Source: Byssothecium circinans (taxonomy: Eukaryota; Ascomycota; Dothideomycetes; Pleosporales; Massarinaceae). From it: DNA of 64,000 bases. Below, one piece after another: positions 49,445-60,306 of this stretch. A program made the position numbers and the translations under genes. The stretch's first letter is position 1. Each line of letters starts with the position of its first letter. The stretch covers positions 349,071 to 413,070 of the forward strand of contig ML976981.1 of NCBI GenBank assembly GCA_010015675.1. The letters are read 5' to 3'. The notes beneath the pieces were generated by a model. The model saw nothing but the letters and a program-made list of their open reading frames with translations. It had not been told where the DNA came from and did not search any database.

Positions 49445-51529
49445 ATGCCCGAGGCACGACAGAATGGAGGACAGCAGGAGCAGCAGGGCACCAGTGTATG
49501 TTTCCTCTCCGCGGCCGCTGAGCACTTCTCTCCGGAGGATTCCCCGCAATGGAAAGAAAGGTGATTGCTGACGTCTTACTCACAGCTGGTACGCACGCTG
49601 GCGCAGAGTGTCGGTCTTTTCCTCCTGATTCAATTTGGCGTCAAAAATCTGTTTCCGCAGGCCCAGCAGAATGCCGATCCTTCCAAGGGCGCCGTCGTGG
49701 GCAACGCCAAAGTCTCGATTCCGCAGTTCGAAAATCGTCCCCACCAGCTGAACGAAGGCGCGCAATGGAGCCCTATCCCCCAGAACATTGCGCCCATGTG
49801 GCCGCTCGGGACCGAGATGGACATCTACATGTACATTTCGCCGTCGCTCGCTATGCCGGCGGTTAAGAAGAGGCCGAAGGATACACTTGTAATTGAAGAG
49901 AAGGGCTTCAAGCTTGGCGACTACAAGGAAGGCAGGGAGATTCATACGGAATTCAAGGTGCCGAAGGAGGTGCAGAACAATGCCACGCTGTTTGCGCATT
50001 TCTACGTTGGACAACCGGGCGCCATTATCGATCCTACCTTGAGTGGATACGACCCGACCAAGGCGTACTACTTCATCCGGCCTCTGAGCTACTTTTACCC
50101 CAAGAAGAAGACTTCCAAGACGCGGAACTTGTTGTCGGATTTGCCGGATACCGTCGAAAGCGAGGAAGAGAAGAGTGTGCCCAAGATCGTTGGATCGTAC
50201 TATCATTCCAACTTCTCCATCCACGTCGTTCCGGACACTGGCGTGGTGAACTACCCAGCTATCCACCCGGGTGTAAGGGAGTTCTACCAGCTCGAACAGA
50301 CGGGTGCGCGGGATGCCACGGGTCAACACGGATGGTACTATCCGGTACTGTTCACGAACACTTTCTGGCAGCTCAAGAAGAACATGATTGAGCTAAACGA
50401 CACCGTCACCACGCTCCCGCTTCACGTGAAGCTCGACACTCTCGCTAATTGGAAGTTCAACCTTTACGCTTCAATGGAGGCAAACATCCGCTCCAACGCT
50501 GCAGCTGCGGCAGCAGGCAACCCCGGCGTCGGTGGTGATGGTTCCGAGATGGAAATGTTCAAGGAGATTTTGATTGACAGCAACTCGTACCTACTCGCCA
50601 TCACCGCCGTGGTCTCTGTCTTCCACATGATCTTCGAGATGCTAGCTTTCAAGAACGACGTACAGCACTGGCGCAAGAAGAAGGACAACGTGGGCACTTC
50701 CGTCCGCACCATCCTCGCCAACGTCTTCATGCAGACCATCATCTTCCTCTACCTCTTGGACAACAATGAAAACACGTCCTGGATGATCATGTTTGGGCAG
50801 GGCATGGGCATAGCAATCGAAGCGTGGAAAATCACCAAAACAGTCAATGTCCGCGTCCGTCCCACTCCCCAAGGCTCCCTCCTCCCGTACACCATCGCCT
50901 TCGAAGACAAGCACACACTCTCCGACACGGAGAAGAAGACGCAGGAATACGACGCCATCGCCTTCAAATACATGTACTGGGTCGCCGTCCCGCTCCTCGG
51001 CGCCTACGCCGTCTACTCCCTCATGTACGACACGCATAAATCATGGTACTCATTCATCATCACTACGCTCGTCGGCTCCGTCTATGCGTACGGCTTCCTC
51101 ATGATGGTCCCCTCGCTCTACATCAATTACCGCCTTAAATCCGTCGCGCATATGCCAGGGCGCGCCATGACGTACAAGTTCTTGAATACCTTTATCGATG
51201 ACCTTTTTGCTTTTACGATTAAGATGCCCACGCTGCATCGGCTGGCGACGCTGAGGGATGATGTTATTTTCTTTGTGTATTTGTATCAGATGTGGGTTTA
51301 TACTGTGGATTACAGTCGGGTTAATGAGTTTGGGCAGGGTGGGGAGGATGATGATGAGGTGGTGGAGGGGGCGGAAAAGGAGGGGGAGAAGAAGAAGGAG
51401 AAGGTGTTAGAGGGGAGGACGGAAGGGGAGGGAGAGGGTGAGAAACCGAGGGTGCCGGAGAAGGATGGGCCGGTTGCTGCTAGAGCGACGGGGAGTCAGA
51501 GGAAGGGCGAGGGGAGGAAGAGGAAGTAG
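49445..51529 (+). CDS. CLPTM1-family ER/membrane protein
   Basis: Exons 49445-49495 and 49586-51529 encode 664 aa. A first hydrophobic segment (AQSVGLFLLIQFGVKNLF, about residues 22-39) precedes a long luminal domain with the family block LGTEMDIYMYISPS, ATLFAHFYVGQPGA, YPVLFTNTFWQLK and LPLHVKLDTLANWKF. From about residue 360 come clustered membrane segments (SNSYLLAITAVVSVFHMIFE, RTILANVFMQTIIFLYLLDN, MYWVAVPLLGAYAVYSLMYD, YSFIITTLVGSVYAYGFLMM) and DLFAFTIKMPTLHRLATLRDD. The C-terminal 100 residues are a highly charged Glu/Lys tail with a final basic RKGEGRKRK. Members include human CLPTM1 and CLPTM1L; CLPTM1L has been reported as a phospholipid scramblase acting on GPI precursors in the ER. 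The exact role of this fungal protein is inferred only. Confidence 0.9.
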
Positions 51530-52477
51530 ATGGTGGAGGAGACGCCGGGGTTGTGATGGTATGAAATAGCTGCATGGGGGATGGGGGGACCGGGTGTCTA
51601 TTGTATTGATAGCGTGCGCGCTCATTAATAGCGTTCGTAGCGAATATCACAAAAATTGTATAGCTGGGCCTGAGCCGGGAGGCGTTTGGTATGGTTTCGC
51701 GGGTTGGCGTTAAGTCCTTGTATCGATTGCTCGTGCTCGTATCTTTTCAGTCAGTCCTATCGGGTCCAACAGACACACGTCTGTCTGCGTGATTTTAACG
51801 GTCTGGTGTTAGCTTGCATGGAACGGCACGGGCGGGTGCGCGGACGACGTGGATTAATTAATCCGGCTCGCCGTTGTTGCGTTTCTTTCTTCACGGAAAA
51901 TATGGTTTAAACAAAAAAGAAAAGGACGCTTCTTTTGCTTCCCCCTCTTCTTTTAAAAAGGAAAAAAGAGAGAGAGAGACAAAATACTGCCAACTGTCAA
52001 CTGTCATGTGGTTCTTCCTTTTTGTCGTCCGGGGTCACTGTTACTGTTTCCCCGCCTAAAAAAACGCGCCGGGAAGGGTAATGGTCTTAATGCTTAGGGC
52101 AGGGGGTGGGGGCGGCGGCAGCGGCGGTGAGGAGGGATGGTGATGGTGATGGGAGTCCATCATCGTTTTAAACTCTGCAGTGCCTACTCTACTTTAGGTT
52201 CCTGCGTAGTCTGGTTGCGCTTTTGACGCTGAAAACTAAAGGAGTGCTAGTGGCAGCACATGGGATTCTAGAAAGTTGGAAGTAGGGGGTGGAAACGTGC
52301 GGTGGACTGTGACTGTGGAGAGGCTCTGTTGGTGATGGTGGGGCAGGGGAAGATGGGAGGTCGGAGTTTGGAGGGGAGGGAAGGTAGTTGGTGGAGGGGT
52401 TGGGGTGGCATGGCGGTGGTGGTGGTGGTGATGGAGAAGATACGACATCCAAGTGACGCGGCGGGATGAATAATGAG

Positions 52478-52530
52478 TATATGAATCCCTCGCTAATCTT
52501 CCTCATAGAAGCTTCTTTTACACGCACACA
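52478..52530. repeat. TATA + CT-rich + GAAGCTT module, copy 1
   Basis: TATATGAATCCCTCGCTAAT... runs into CATAGAAGCTTCTTTTACAC. It resembles copy 2 at 52853-52905 (TATAAATCCTCCTCTCAT... GCAGAAGCTTTCTTCACAC). In the antisense frame both read as similar short peptides (VRVKEASMRKISEGFIY / ECVKKASAKTMRGGFIH). Confidence 0.35.
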
Positions 52531-52852
52531 GACATCTGCGCTAGGCCGTGTCTTTCTCTCTCTCTCTGTCTCTTCCGATATAAAACATCGGAGCGGCAAT
52601 GGCAACATATCATGGTGCTGGGAAGTCTGCGTGTTGGAACTCAAAGTGGATACAAAAACAGCCTAAGGTGGAGCGGTAGTACGAGAATTCAAAAAAGCCA
52701 GTTGCTCGAGCCATGGGCATTCCGATTAGAAGAAGCAAATAGATGAAAATAAAAAGCCGATATCTTTGGCGCCCATGCCCGTGAACAAAAAAGCGCCTGT
52801 TGCATGATGACGTTGGAAGGATGGAGTAAGCACACGGAAATGAGTGTGGTGT

Positions 52853-52905
52853 ATAAATCCTCCTCTCATCGTCTTTGCAGAAGCTTTCTTCACACACTCA
52901 CTCAC
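52853..52905. repeat. TATA + CT-rich + GAAGCTT module, copy 2
   Basis: Second copy of the module at 52478-52530, about 375 bp downstream. Similarity is moderate and includes the central GAAGCTT and a CACAC end. Confidence 0.35.
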
Positions 52906-55069
52906 TCCCGTGGTGCTGACGGGGGCCTCTAAAATCACTGTTGACGCTATATTATGTGGCGCGCCCCCCTTCTTTAAAAGGGACGGTTTCAGATTCATGG
53001 GAATTGGAGTCTCCATGAACTGAACTCATGTTAGCCCGACATGTAGGGGCGATCAAAAGCAACGAAGCGAAACACCAATGAGTTGGATAACTCTCCGCGG
53101 TGTTAGTATCGAAGAGGAAAGGCGATAAACCCTCTTTTAAGGGCTTCGATGAGGTGGATTGTCCTTCTCGGTGGCGACTATTAAAAAACATAGACCATCG
53201 CACTAAATGACTTCAAAACTAAAGACGTACCATTGATGTTCGCGAAGTCGAGGCCATAGTGCTATCATGGCCGTTTGAAAGACGGGAAATCTTCAAGGAG
53301 GCCTGCAATATTTGAATCGTGTAGATTGAGGTACAAATACCTTCTTCACTTCGCTCCTCCTCACTCTTTCCGGTTCCTCGGTAGTCAACTAAACTGGTGA
53401 AAAGGAAACTTATGGTGCTTGGGGACTGGAAAAGTTAAGACGCCAAGTGCATGGAGGAGCTTCAAAATTGAATTCCTCGACGATTATGAAGCATTTTTCT
53501 TGCGTCTTTGGGTATTTGCGCTTAAAGAAGAGCGTGATGATGTAAAGTCTTTTCAACAGAGATTGCATAGCCCCATGTCAAGAATTAGCCAATGGTTTCC
53601 AGAGTTTATCGAAGTGGAATTTTTACGAGCTGTATGCTCAGTCGCCGTAAAAGAAAGGGGCTGACCTCATGCTCATGAGCGTCTGAGGCACTAACGATAT
53701 ATATAAAACTGCACTTTGCTTCTTCATTCTCTACTTTACGAAGACCATAATTCTGAGGGAAACTGTTCAAAAGCAACTTAATATGCTGCCATGGCATCTC
53801 TTCACTTTGGCTAGAGATCGATGAAGCGCCCAATCATGTGGAGTGCATACAGTCACTCTGCGCTATTAAAACTGATCTGATGGAGGGGACATGGGTCTAC
53901 TAATTTGTTTGTGCGAGACTAAAGATATCTGCACACATTACCCATGAGAGATTTCCCCTGACTGTAGATATATATTTACCGACCTTTTCAAGGGTTTCTT
54001 TTCTTTTTCCACTTACTTACAACACTGAAGTCTGAGTCTTTGGTCAAAAATCTTGACCCTCTCGGATTTATTTGTTGGTTTGGAAGTCTCCGTCTAAGTT
54101 GCACAAAAACCGGCGTGGTCATGTCTCTATGTTGTTGTGGAATCAAAAGCGTGGTTAGGGGGTAACACATGTTTTCCAGAATCCAACAGTCTCAGATCTA
54201 AAGAGAGCTTGTTCGACAACGAACTCATCGTCGTTTATATTTTAGTTCCGACATAATTTTCGTTACCAGCAATGAGTCTTTGTTGTTGGGACGCCTGAAA
54301 TATCTATGATGTGTTTTACATGACAGCTGCCCTCTCGCGTGGGTTTTGCCAGCCTCGACAGTGTTAAAAAGGCGTCCAAAAAGCGCACGAGCGGTTGCGG
54401 TTTTGTCAGAAAATCGTTCTGAGAATATGAAAGAGAAGGATAATGTGGTTACTTCGTGCATACAACCATGTATCAAAAGCTCGGAAAGCGTTGTGCCGTT
54501 TGGGATTCAGATAAGGCGTCATAATTGTCCGCTGAGGTTTTACGCGGGTTAGCTTGGACCATGTTTTCCTTTTCCAGGTTGAAGGATGGTTTCAGGAGAT
54601 AAGGAGTTTGGTAGGCGTAGTGATAAGAAGGCTTCTCTCTAATATTAGGTCTCATTCTCACTATAAAGCCTCGGGGGTGAAATTCGTGAAAGCTGGCATG
54701 ATTACCCTCATATATTTAGACTTTTTGCCTCCAAAAAAGTCCCGATGAGTCTGATGTGACAGAGTATGGTGAATGTCTTTTGAATAATTGCTTAAAGCAC
54801 CGACATCGCTACTTATCATCAGCGACCAACTTCGACACATATGGAATACGTAATGCAGCGAGAAGGTAAACTTTCACATTCATACAAGGTCCCGAGATCG
54901 AAACGTAGAGACGAATTGAATTTCGGCCGTTAAAACTCTCAATCAAATCGTAGCGTTCCAGGATCCTAAGCTCTCCAAAATTGCACTTTCAGTCCACTGT
55001 TGTTCGCTCCCGCGCTTGTATAAAAAGCAAACCCATGAAGCTGGCAATGGATTGCACGAAATGATCATT

Positions 55070-56103
55070 CTAACTTGCCCAAGGGGGAGGACCGGGAGCT
55101 TTATACCCCGTCAAATTCCCCCAGTAAATTTCTTTGGAGACCACGATGCCTACACCCAATCAGCGTTACATCTTCTCCAACACTACATCGCCATTACTCA
55201 CCTGGATCTTCAAGCTTGTAAGTTCCGGGGAATTTCACAAACTGAGTGGGAGTGCCTGCCAGTTGTCAGTTGACTGCAAAGATACGCCAGAACCAGATAG
55301 ACTCATACCTCCGCCAGGGCCAATGATATTGACATGCGCACAATTGGTAAAGAATTGAGTCATCTCAGGGTAGTAGTAAGCGTTCTGCGACTCAATTCGG
55401 AGGAGATAGGGTCCGGGCGGTGTTGTTTTGGGGATGTCGAACATGACCTGGTATCTTTATCAGCTAGGCTATGCAAATGCGCCCCAACTTAACACACGCG
55501 CGACCATCCCATGGTAAGCCAAGTGAGATTATCCGTTGTATTCTGCGCCCAACTCGCAATCTTGAACCATTGAGCCTCGTCCTCATTGCCCTCATAACTC
55601 TCGATCTTCTTCCCATCGGGTACCTTCGAGAGGTAGATCTGAGTCGCGCCTCCATGGAAGATGCCCGGCCAACCATTGGGAATATCGACAAAGCCAAACC
55701 CGACTTCGGTACCAGCCAGCACAGTCGCTGTGTTTGTAGTCGCGGCATATAAGGAGGAGTTGCGTCCACAGGTTATGTTGGTGGAGTACATGTCGGTTCC
55801 GTAGTGTGGGTAGTCGGCTGGGTCTTCGACGCCGGGGGGGAAGTCGTGGAAGGGTGAGACTGCGCGTCTGTAGGGCATTGTGTTGGACGAGTTTGATAAA
55901 GATGTCTATGAGTGCATAGGTGGTTTCATACCTAACGTGGACCCATCTCTTCGCATCGATGGTTCCGTTGACGATGAGGAAGGGGAATGAAACTGTGACA
56001 TTGTTTAGGTTTACGCAGTTGCTAGAGAAGAAATAAACTAACAGTGAGCAGTAGCCACGTTCCATAGTAGATTAGCTACGAGAAAGGCAGAGGATGAAAA
56101 CAT
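55070..56103 (-). CDS. Secreted AA9 (GH61) lytic polysaccharide monooxygenase, non-canonical
   Basis: Six exons: 56103-56043, 55992-55932, 55867-55498, 55447-55309, 55255-55202 and 55149-55070, giving 254 aa. Residues 1-19 are a signal peptide (MFSSSAFLVANLLWNVATA), and cleavage exposes H20 as the N-terminal copper-brace His. The start HFSFPFLIVNG...WVHVR is typical of AA9. The second brace His is H112 (GIFHGGATQIYLSKVP). C74 and C200 fit the conserved disulfide. The end VKFPGTYKLEDPGIVVSKEIYW is also typical. Oddities: the axial Tyr position is F197 (TQFFTNC), and the usual second-sphere His of EHxALHxA is missing (ESQNAYYY), though Q195 is kept. Several N-x-S/T sites suggest glycosylation. 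AA9 enzymes oxidatively cleave cellulose or other beta-glucans; activity and substrate here are uncertain. Confidence 0.87.
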
Positions 56104-56741
56104 CTTGACTTTTCTGCAGCAAAGGTTGCCGTTCGTGCAGCAACTGCTGTTGCAAACGATCAGTACTTATAGAGCTTGGAATACTAAGAATAGCGCTACC
56201 CCACACACTCATTAGGTTTATAAAGGCTGCCGATATGCTCGTTGTTTAAACTGCATGGTATCTGCAAATAGATTCGTCCAGTAGAATCTATGAATTCTGA
56301 TAAGAAACAACCCGAGCATCGAAGCCTCCGCGTTGATGGCAGTATATGCACGAAGTTTTAATGACCAGAAGCACATCTCCCGCTACTTAGCCTGATTGTG
56401 GACAGCACGCGACCTGCTCTATGCTGCATGACTCGCACGAAAGGCGGAGGCCTCCCTCAACATGGCTACATCGCTCAAGAGAGTGTCAATACTACACTGC
56501 AGGGTGAAAAGAAAGCATTTAATTAAATAAGCTCAAACATCCCATAGAGCCTTCGCAGAGGAATGGGGACTGCCGGGATAACTTTCAAATTGTGATTGTG
56601 GTAACGGAGACCAAAGTTGAGATGGCGCTATAGCGATGATGTTGCCAGCTTGTCTTGCGAAAACGGTACTTTTCGCTATAGAATCTTTGCATAGTAGATT
56701 AGTGTATGCTCCACTCCACTTACACAGACGCACAACATCCA
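56104..56741. other. Intergenic between AA9 and MFS transporter genes
   Basis: The AA9 promoter and the 3' flank of the MFS gene. No gene or repeat recognised. Confidence 0.5.
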
Positions 56742-58562
56742 TCATAGATTAGGCGGGACCGTCTTCACCTGCGTGTTATGCACGCCTTTATCCACACTCC
56801 GCTCCTCAACCTGCTCACCCAAAGAAGATCCACCATCAACGTGATCGACATCCTCTGCACCCTCCTCGGACACATCGCTCTTAGTGTCTTTGCGTTTCTT
56901 TAAATAGAAGTTTAACACATGCGCTCCAACGATCAAAGATGTTGACATCGATAGCGAGAACGCGTAGCCTTTCGGAAATCGGGGCGCTTCTTCCGTTGGA
57001 TACGCGAGGATTCCTGTCCAAGCTGTAGACGATTGCGCGATGATATTGATAAAGACGAGTGTGAAGGAGCGCATTTCGGGCGAATCGCGGAGGATGTTAT
57101 TGACCCAGCCGTGGAGTACACTGGAGAGGGCGTATGACCAGCCAAAGTTGCAGTAGGCGAACCATTTGGCGCCTTCGGGGATTTTCCAAATTGTCTGCTC
57201 TTCTCATTAGGCCATGCCGTTCTGATGCGAGCTTGAAGTGAAACTCACCAAGAGAAGATTGGTCAACGTATTCATCCCGCTCGCAAACGTAATCCCCCAA
57301 ACAGGTCCCCAAAGCAAATCCGATGAGAAATTTGCAAACAATGTGAAGAAAATTCCCAAAGCTGGCGGAATCGTGCCATACTCATTCAGCGTCGCCGAAT
57401 CATATCGCTTCAAACTCTTGAGCCATAGCAAGAAGGCCCCTGAGTTTATACCAGCGTTCCAAAACAGTACATCAACAAATACCACGATCCAGAAATGTTT
57501 GCTGGACATGATTCTCTTCACATGATGGAGCTTCAGTTTTCCTTGCATCTTGTGGCCATTGCGGTCGAGTCGGCTGCGCGCAACGCGGATATCTTCTTCT
57601 GAAAGAACGTAGCGGTTTGGTTTGTCGATGGTTCCGGGGATGATGAAGTATCCGACGATGCCGACGGGAATTGTGATGATGGCGCAGATGATGTACATCC
57701 ATCTAGTCAATCACAAATTAGCAAGAAAGCCCACGTCCAAGATGAGGAATTGGGTATGTACCTCCACCCGGAGAGACCGTGGACGCCCTCAAGGCGTCTT
57801 GTCGCACCCGCTTGGACGAGCCCAGCGGTCAAGGTACCCAAAGGGAGGCCGGCGTACCACATCCCTCCGCGACGACTTATTTCGTGGCCACGGTACCATG
57901 AGCCTACGTATGTTAGCTTGCTACCTAATGCATAGAAGTGATACGGTGCCGAATCACTTACCCAGAATATAATGACAAGCTGGGAAATATGCAGCCTGTA
58001 AACCATGTTAGCTACTAGCTCATCCTACAAGTTTGAGCAACATACTTCAAACCATCCAACCAAAAAACGATACGCAGCCATTTCTGCAAATGAAGTCGCC
58101 CGGAATTGTAACAATGTGCAGATGCCCCACATAACATCTGGGTATAATTAGCTTAAGGTGCTCAGTATAAGGTTATGCGCTTCACTTACCCATTCCAGGC
58201 ACAAGCCAGTACATCGGAAGGTAAGTGAAAATGAAGAGAAACGGAATCTGCCCTAACACGGCGCCAATGATGTACATTGTTTGCAGCTGTATGAGCTCGT
58301 TCCCGTAAAAACCAAGCTCCTCTTTCATACCCGCGACGTAGGCATTATCTGTGGAGATGTTAGCCGATAGGAGATCGTGGTAGTATGATAACTCACTGAG
58401 GTTGTTTTGATCCAAGTTCTTGACCCAATAAGTGACGAAGAGGTACGGCACGAGAATAAGGTCAAGTTTAGTAATAAACTTCTTCTCCTCGGGCGTGTCA
58501 TCGGAAGAGAACCATTGGATTTTCCACCACTTCTTTCGTGGTACGCCGGTGTGCGATGCCAT
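56742..58562 (-). CDS. MFS transporter, anion:cation symporter (Dal5/Fen2-Liz1) family
   Basis: Seven exons: 58562-58397, 58348-58190, 58137-58046, 57995-57962, 57903-57762, 57702-57249 and 57194-56742, giving 499 aa. The N-terminal cytosolic part is followed by helix 1 with the family KLDLILVPYLFVTYWVKNLDQNN, then NAYVAGMKEELGFYGNELIQ and GQIPFLFIFTYLPMYWLVPG. MFS-type features continue: GWFEAAYFPACHYILGSWYRGHEISRRGGMWYAG, the central loop FIIPGTIDKPNRYVLSEED, then the second six helices, and a charged C-terminus. About 12 membrane segments are expected at the plasma membrane. Relatives take up pantothenate, biotin, allantoate or other small anionic metabolites; the substrate here cannot be decided from sequence. 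All six introns are GT-AG and close in frame. Confidence 0.88.
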
Positions 58563-59774
58563 TGATGAAATCGAACTTAGAAAATGGAAACACTTGACAA
58601 AGTCGCAAACCTTGCTGCAGTGACATTATCAATATGCAGCGAGCCCGACATCTTTTGTATAAAATTCTCGGTAGCTGCTCATGTCGTCAACCTCCAGCTT
58701 ATTTTGGTAGAATAACGACATCGGGTGTAACCCACTTGGTGTTGCATGGCGCCATACTAGGCCAGCTGATGTGCTCTTTACCCTGGTCGTTTCCTGCACA
58801 CTCAGCGAGCACGCAACGTCAATTCTCCTGATTGTAGATTAGATGCCAGAGAAAAACCTGGTGTTTTGGGTACCTGTGGAGCATTACCGAAGGTGCAGCT
58901 TCGGGGATTTTCGGGATATGGATGCAAACATGTAGTTAGCACCTTGCATGAAGGCACTTACACGGTCCGAAATGTTAAAATGAGTGGCGTATTAGGGAAT
59001 CTAGTCGCAGTGCACCGGCTCAAAATTGAATTTGGGAAGTATCCGGTCGTCTCGAGTCATTAGAGGTAGCATGCCCATTCTCAAACGTCTCTCGGTCCCA
59101 GAAACGAAACTTCAACAATTGGGATCATATTTATATTTAGCACCCATTCTTCCCTGTAGTTTTAGCACTCTTCTACGCGGCATAAGGCACTTTTATTTTC
59201 ATTTATCTAGGCACATTATTCCCGCGGCTTTGTAGGAAACGCGTGCTGTACTTCAGGCGAAGCGTCTATACCTTCGCCCAGACACCTCCACTCAAAGATA
59301 TGCCAGTAGGCTTGCATGAATAGGCTTAACGTAAGTTGAGACCACTGAAGGGGCAGTCGAAATGGGACTGAAGAAGTAAAGCGATTGGCTCCATTGCAGT
59401 ATCCTTTACCATAAAGTTCGAGGTACCAAAAAGCGGGGACGACGCAGCAGAATTGGATGCGCGACAGAATTCTGGCGCTTGGGTATCGTGCATATACAGG
59501 GCTTCCGTTTCCTTCGCATTTAGTACAGTTAGCTCAGAGTTCAGGTTCAGCGTATCTTCCCCTGGATAGACGATCTTGTCTTCAGGCCACAGGGGTCATA
59601 CATAAATTTCAGTCAGAAGCGCATACAACATCACAACATACACACAAAAACGCAAATCAAAATACGCATAAACACATATACACGTATCCACACGTACACA
59701 CCAACTCCAATAACTTTCACTAACATCGTACTACCATGAGCGATAACGTACGGAAGAGCTCGAGCTCTTGCCAT
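58563..59774. other. Intergenic, MFS promoter to HTH ORF
   Basis: No gene supported. A run rich in ACACAYA repeats occupies about 59637-59700, and a perfect 16-bp palindrome (AAGAGCTCGAGCTCTT) lies at 59754-59769, just beyond the HTH ORF stop. Confidence 0.45.
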
Positions 59775-59969
59775 TCAGCTATCCAGAGGTCGTTGTTGAA
59801 GGATTTGACGTATACAGCGCGTAGTGCGGCCAAACTCATCAGCCAGCTCTCTCGTCGTACACCCAGCTTCCCACTTAGCGATGATACGCTCACGCTCTAG
59901 GGGTGCAGTATTTGGCCTTTTACGCGCATTTCCAGAGATTTCTGTATCAAACTGACGTGGTTGAGGCAT
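59775..59969 (-). CDS. Small helix-turn-helix protein, probable transposase remnant
   Basis: An ATG-started 64-aa frame. Residues about 22-57 form a homeodomain-like/Tc1-type HTH: LERERIIAKWEAGCTTRELA followed by DEFGRTTRCIRQILQQ, with the strand/turn pattern of transposase N-terminal DNA-binding domains. There is no catalytic DDE region downstream; the frame stops after RPLDS. It may be a truncated Tc1/mariner-like or related element, or a small domesticated DNA-binding protein. Nearby are a 16-bp palindrome and A/C-rich repeat sequence, but no terminal inverted repeats that I could pair. It sits next to a pseudogene, in line with an accessory region. Confidence 0.55.
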   Translation of the reverse strand: MPQPRQFDTEISGNARKRPNTAPLERERIIAKWEAGCTTRELADEFGRTTRCIRQILQQRPLDS

Positions 59970-60305
59970 TGTGGTGGTGGGTTAAAGGTGTTGGCGCGTT
60001 CACGCGTTTTAGCGTTTCTCGCTTAGCGGAAAGAACTTTTGACCACCTACTGTATTTACAAGACATGTCTCAAGTCATATGGGCGACGGATATTATGAAC
60101 TAAGCAAGTAATAAATCTCAGAACATACCATTGGGTAATCCTTCACGTAAAGTCACATTCAGCGACTTCCATCTCTCCTTTTCTTTATCCTTTTCTGTTG
60201 GACTGAACAGTACTTGACCATACCAGACGGTCCAGTACCGTTCTAGTCTAGCGCCAGTTTCTCCCTATACAGCCACTTCTCCTAAGTTTCACCGCTACAC
60301 ACACA
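59970..60305. other. Spacer between HTH ORF and acyl-CoA ligase pseudogene
   Basis: The right half (60150-60300) is pyrimidine-rich and looks like the old promoter of the acyl-CoA ligase gene. No other feature seen. Confidence 0.4.
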
Positions 60306-60306
60306 A

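Larger units (their letters stand above)
51530..55069. other. Gene-poor stretch, 3.5 kb
   Basis: No gene supported. It contains purine/GA tracts near 51920-51985, GAT/GGT runs at 52128-52152 and 52400-52436, and a weak duplicated TATA-plus-pyrimidine module (52478-52530 and 52853-52905). Frames are short; ones such as 53419-53664 (+) and 53833-53606 (-) have no domain and no splice support. It looks like decayed non-coding DNA between the conserved block and the accessory block. Confidence 0.45.

Noticed and set aside
49580..50329. 249-codon minus-strand frame
   Set aside because: Antisense of the CLPTM1-family coding exon.
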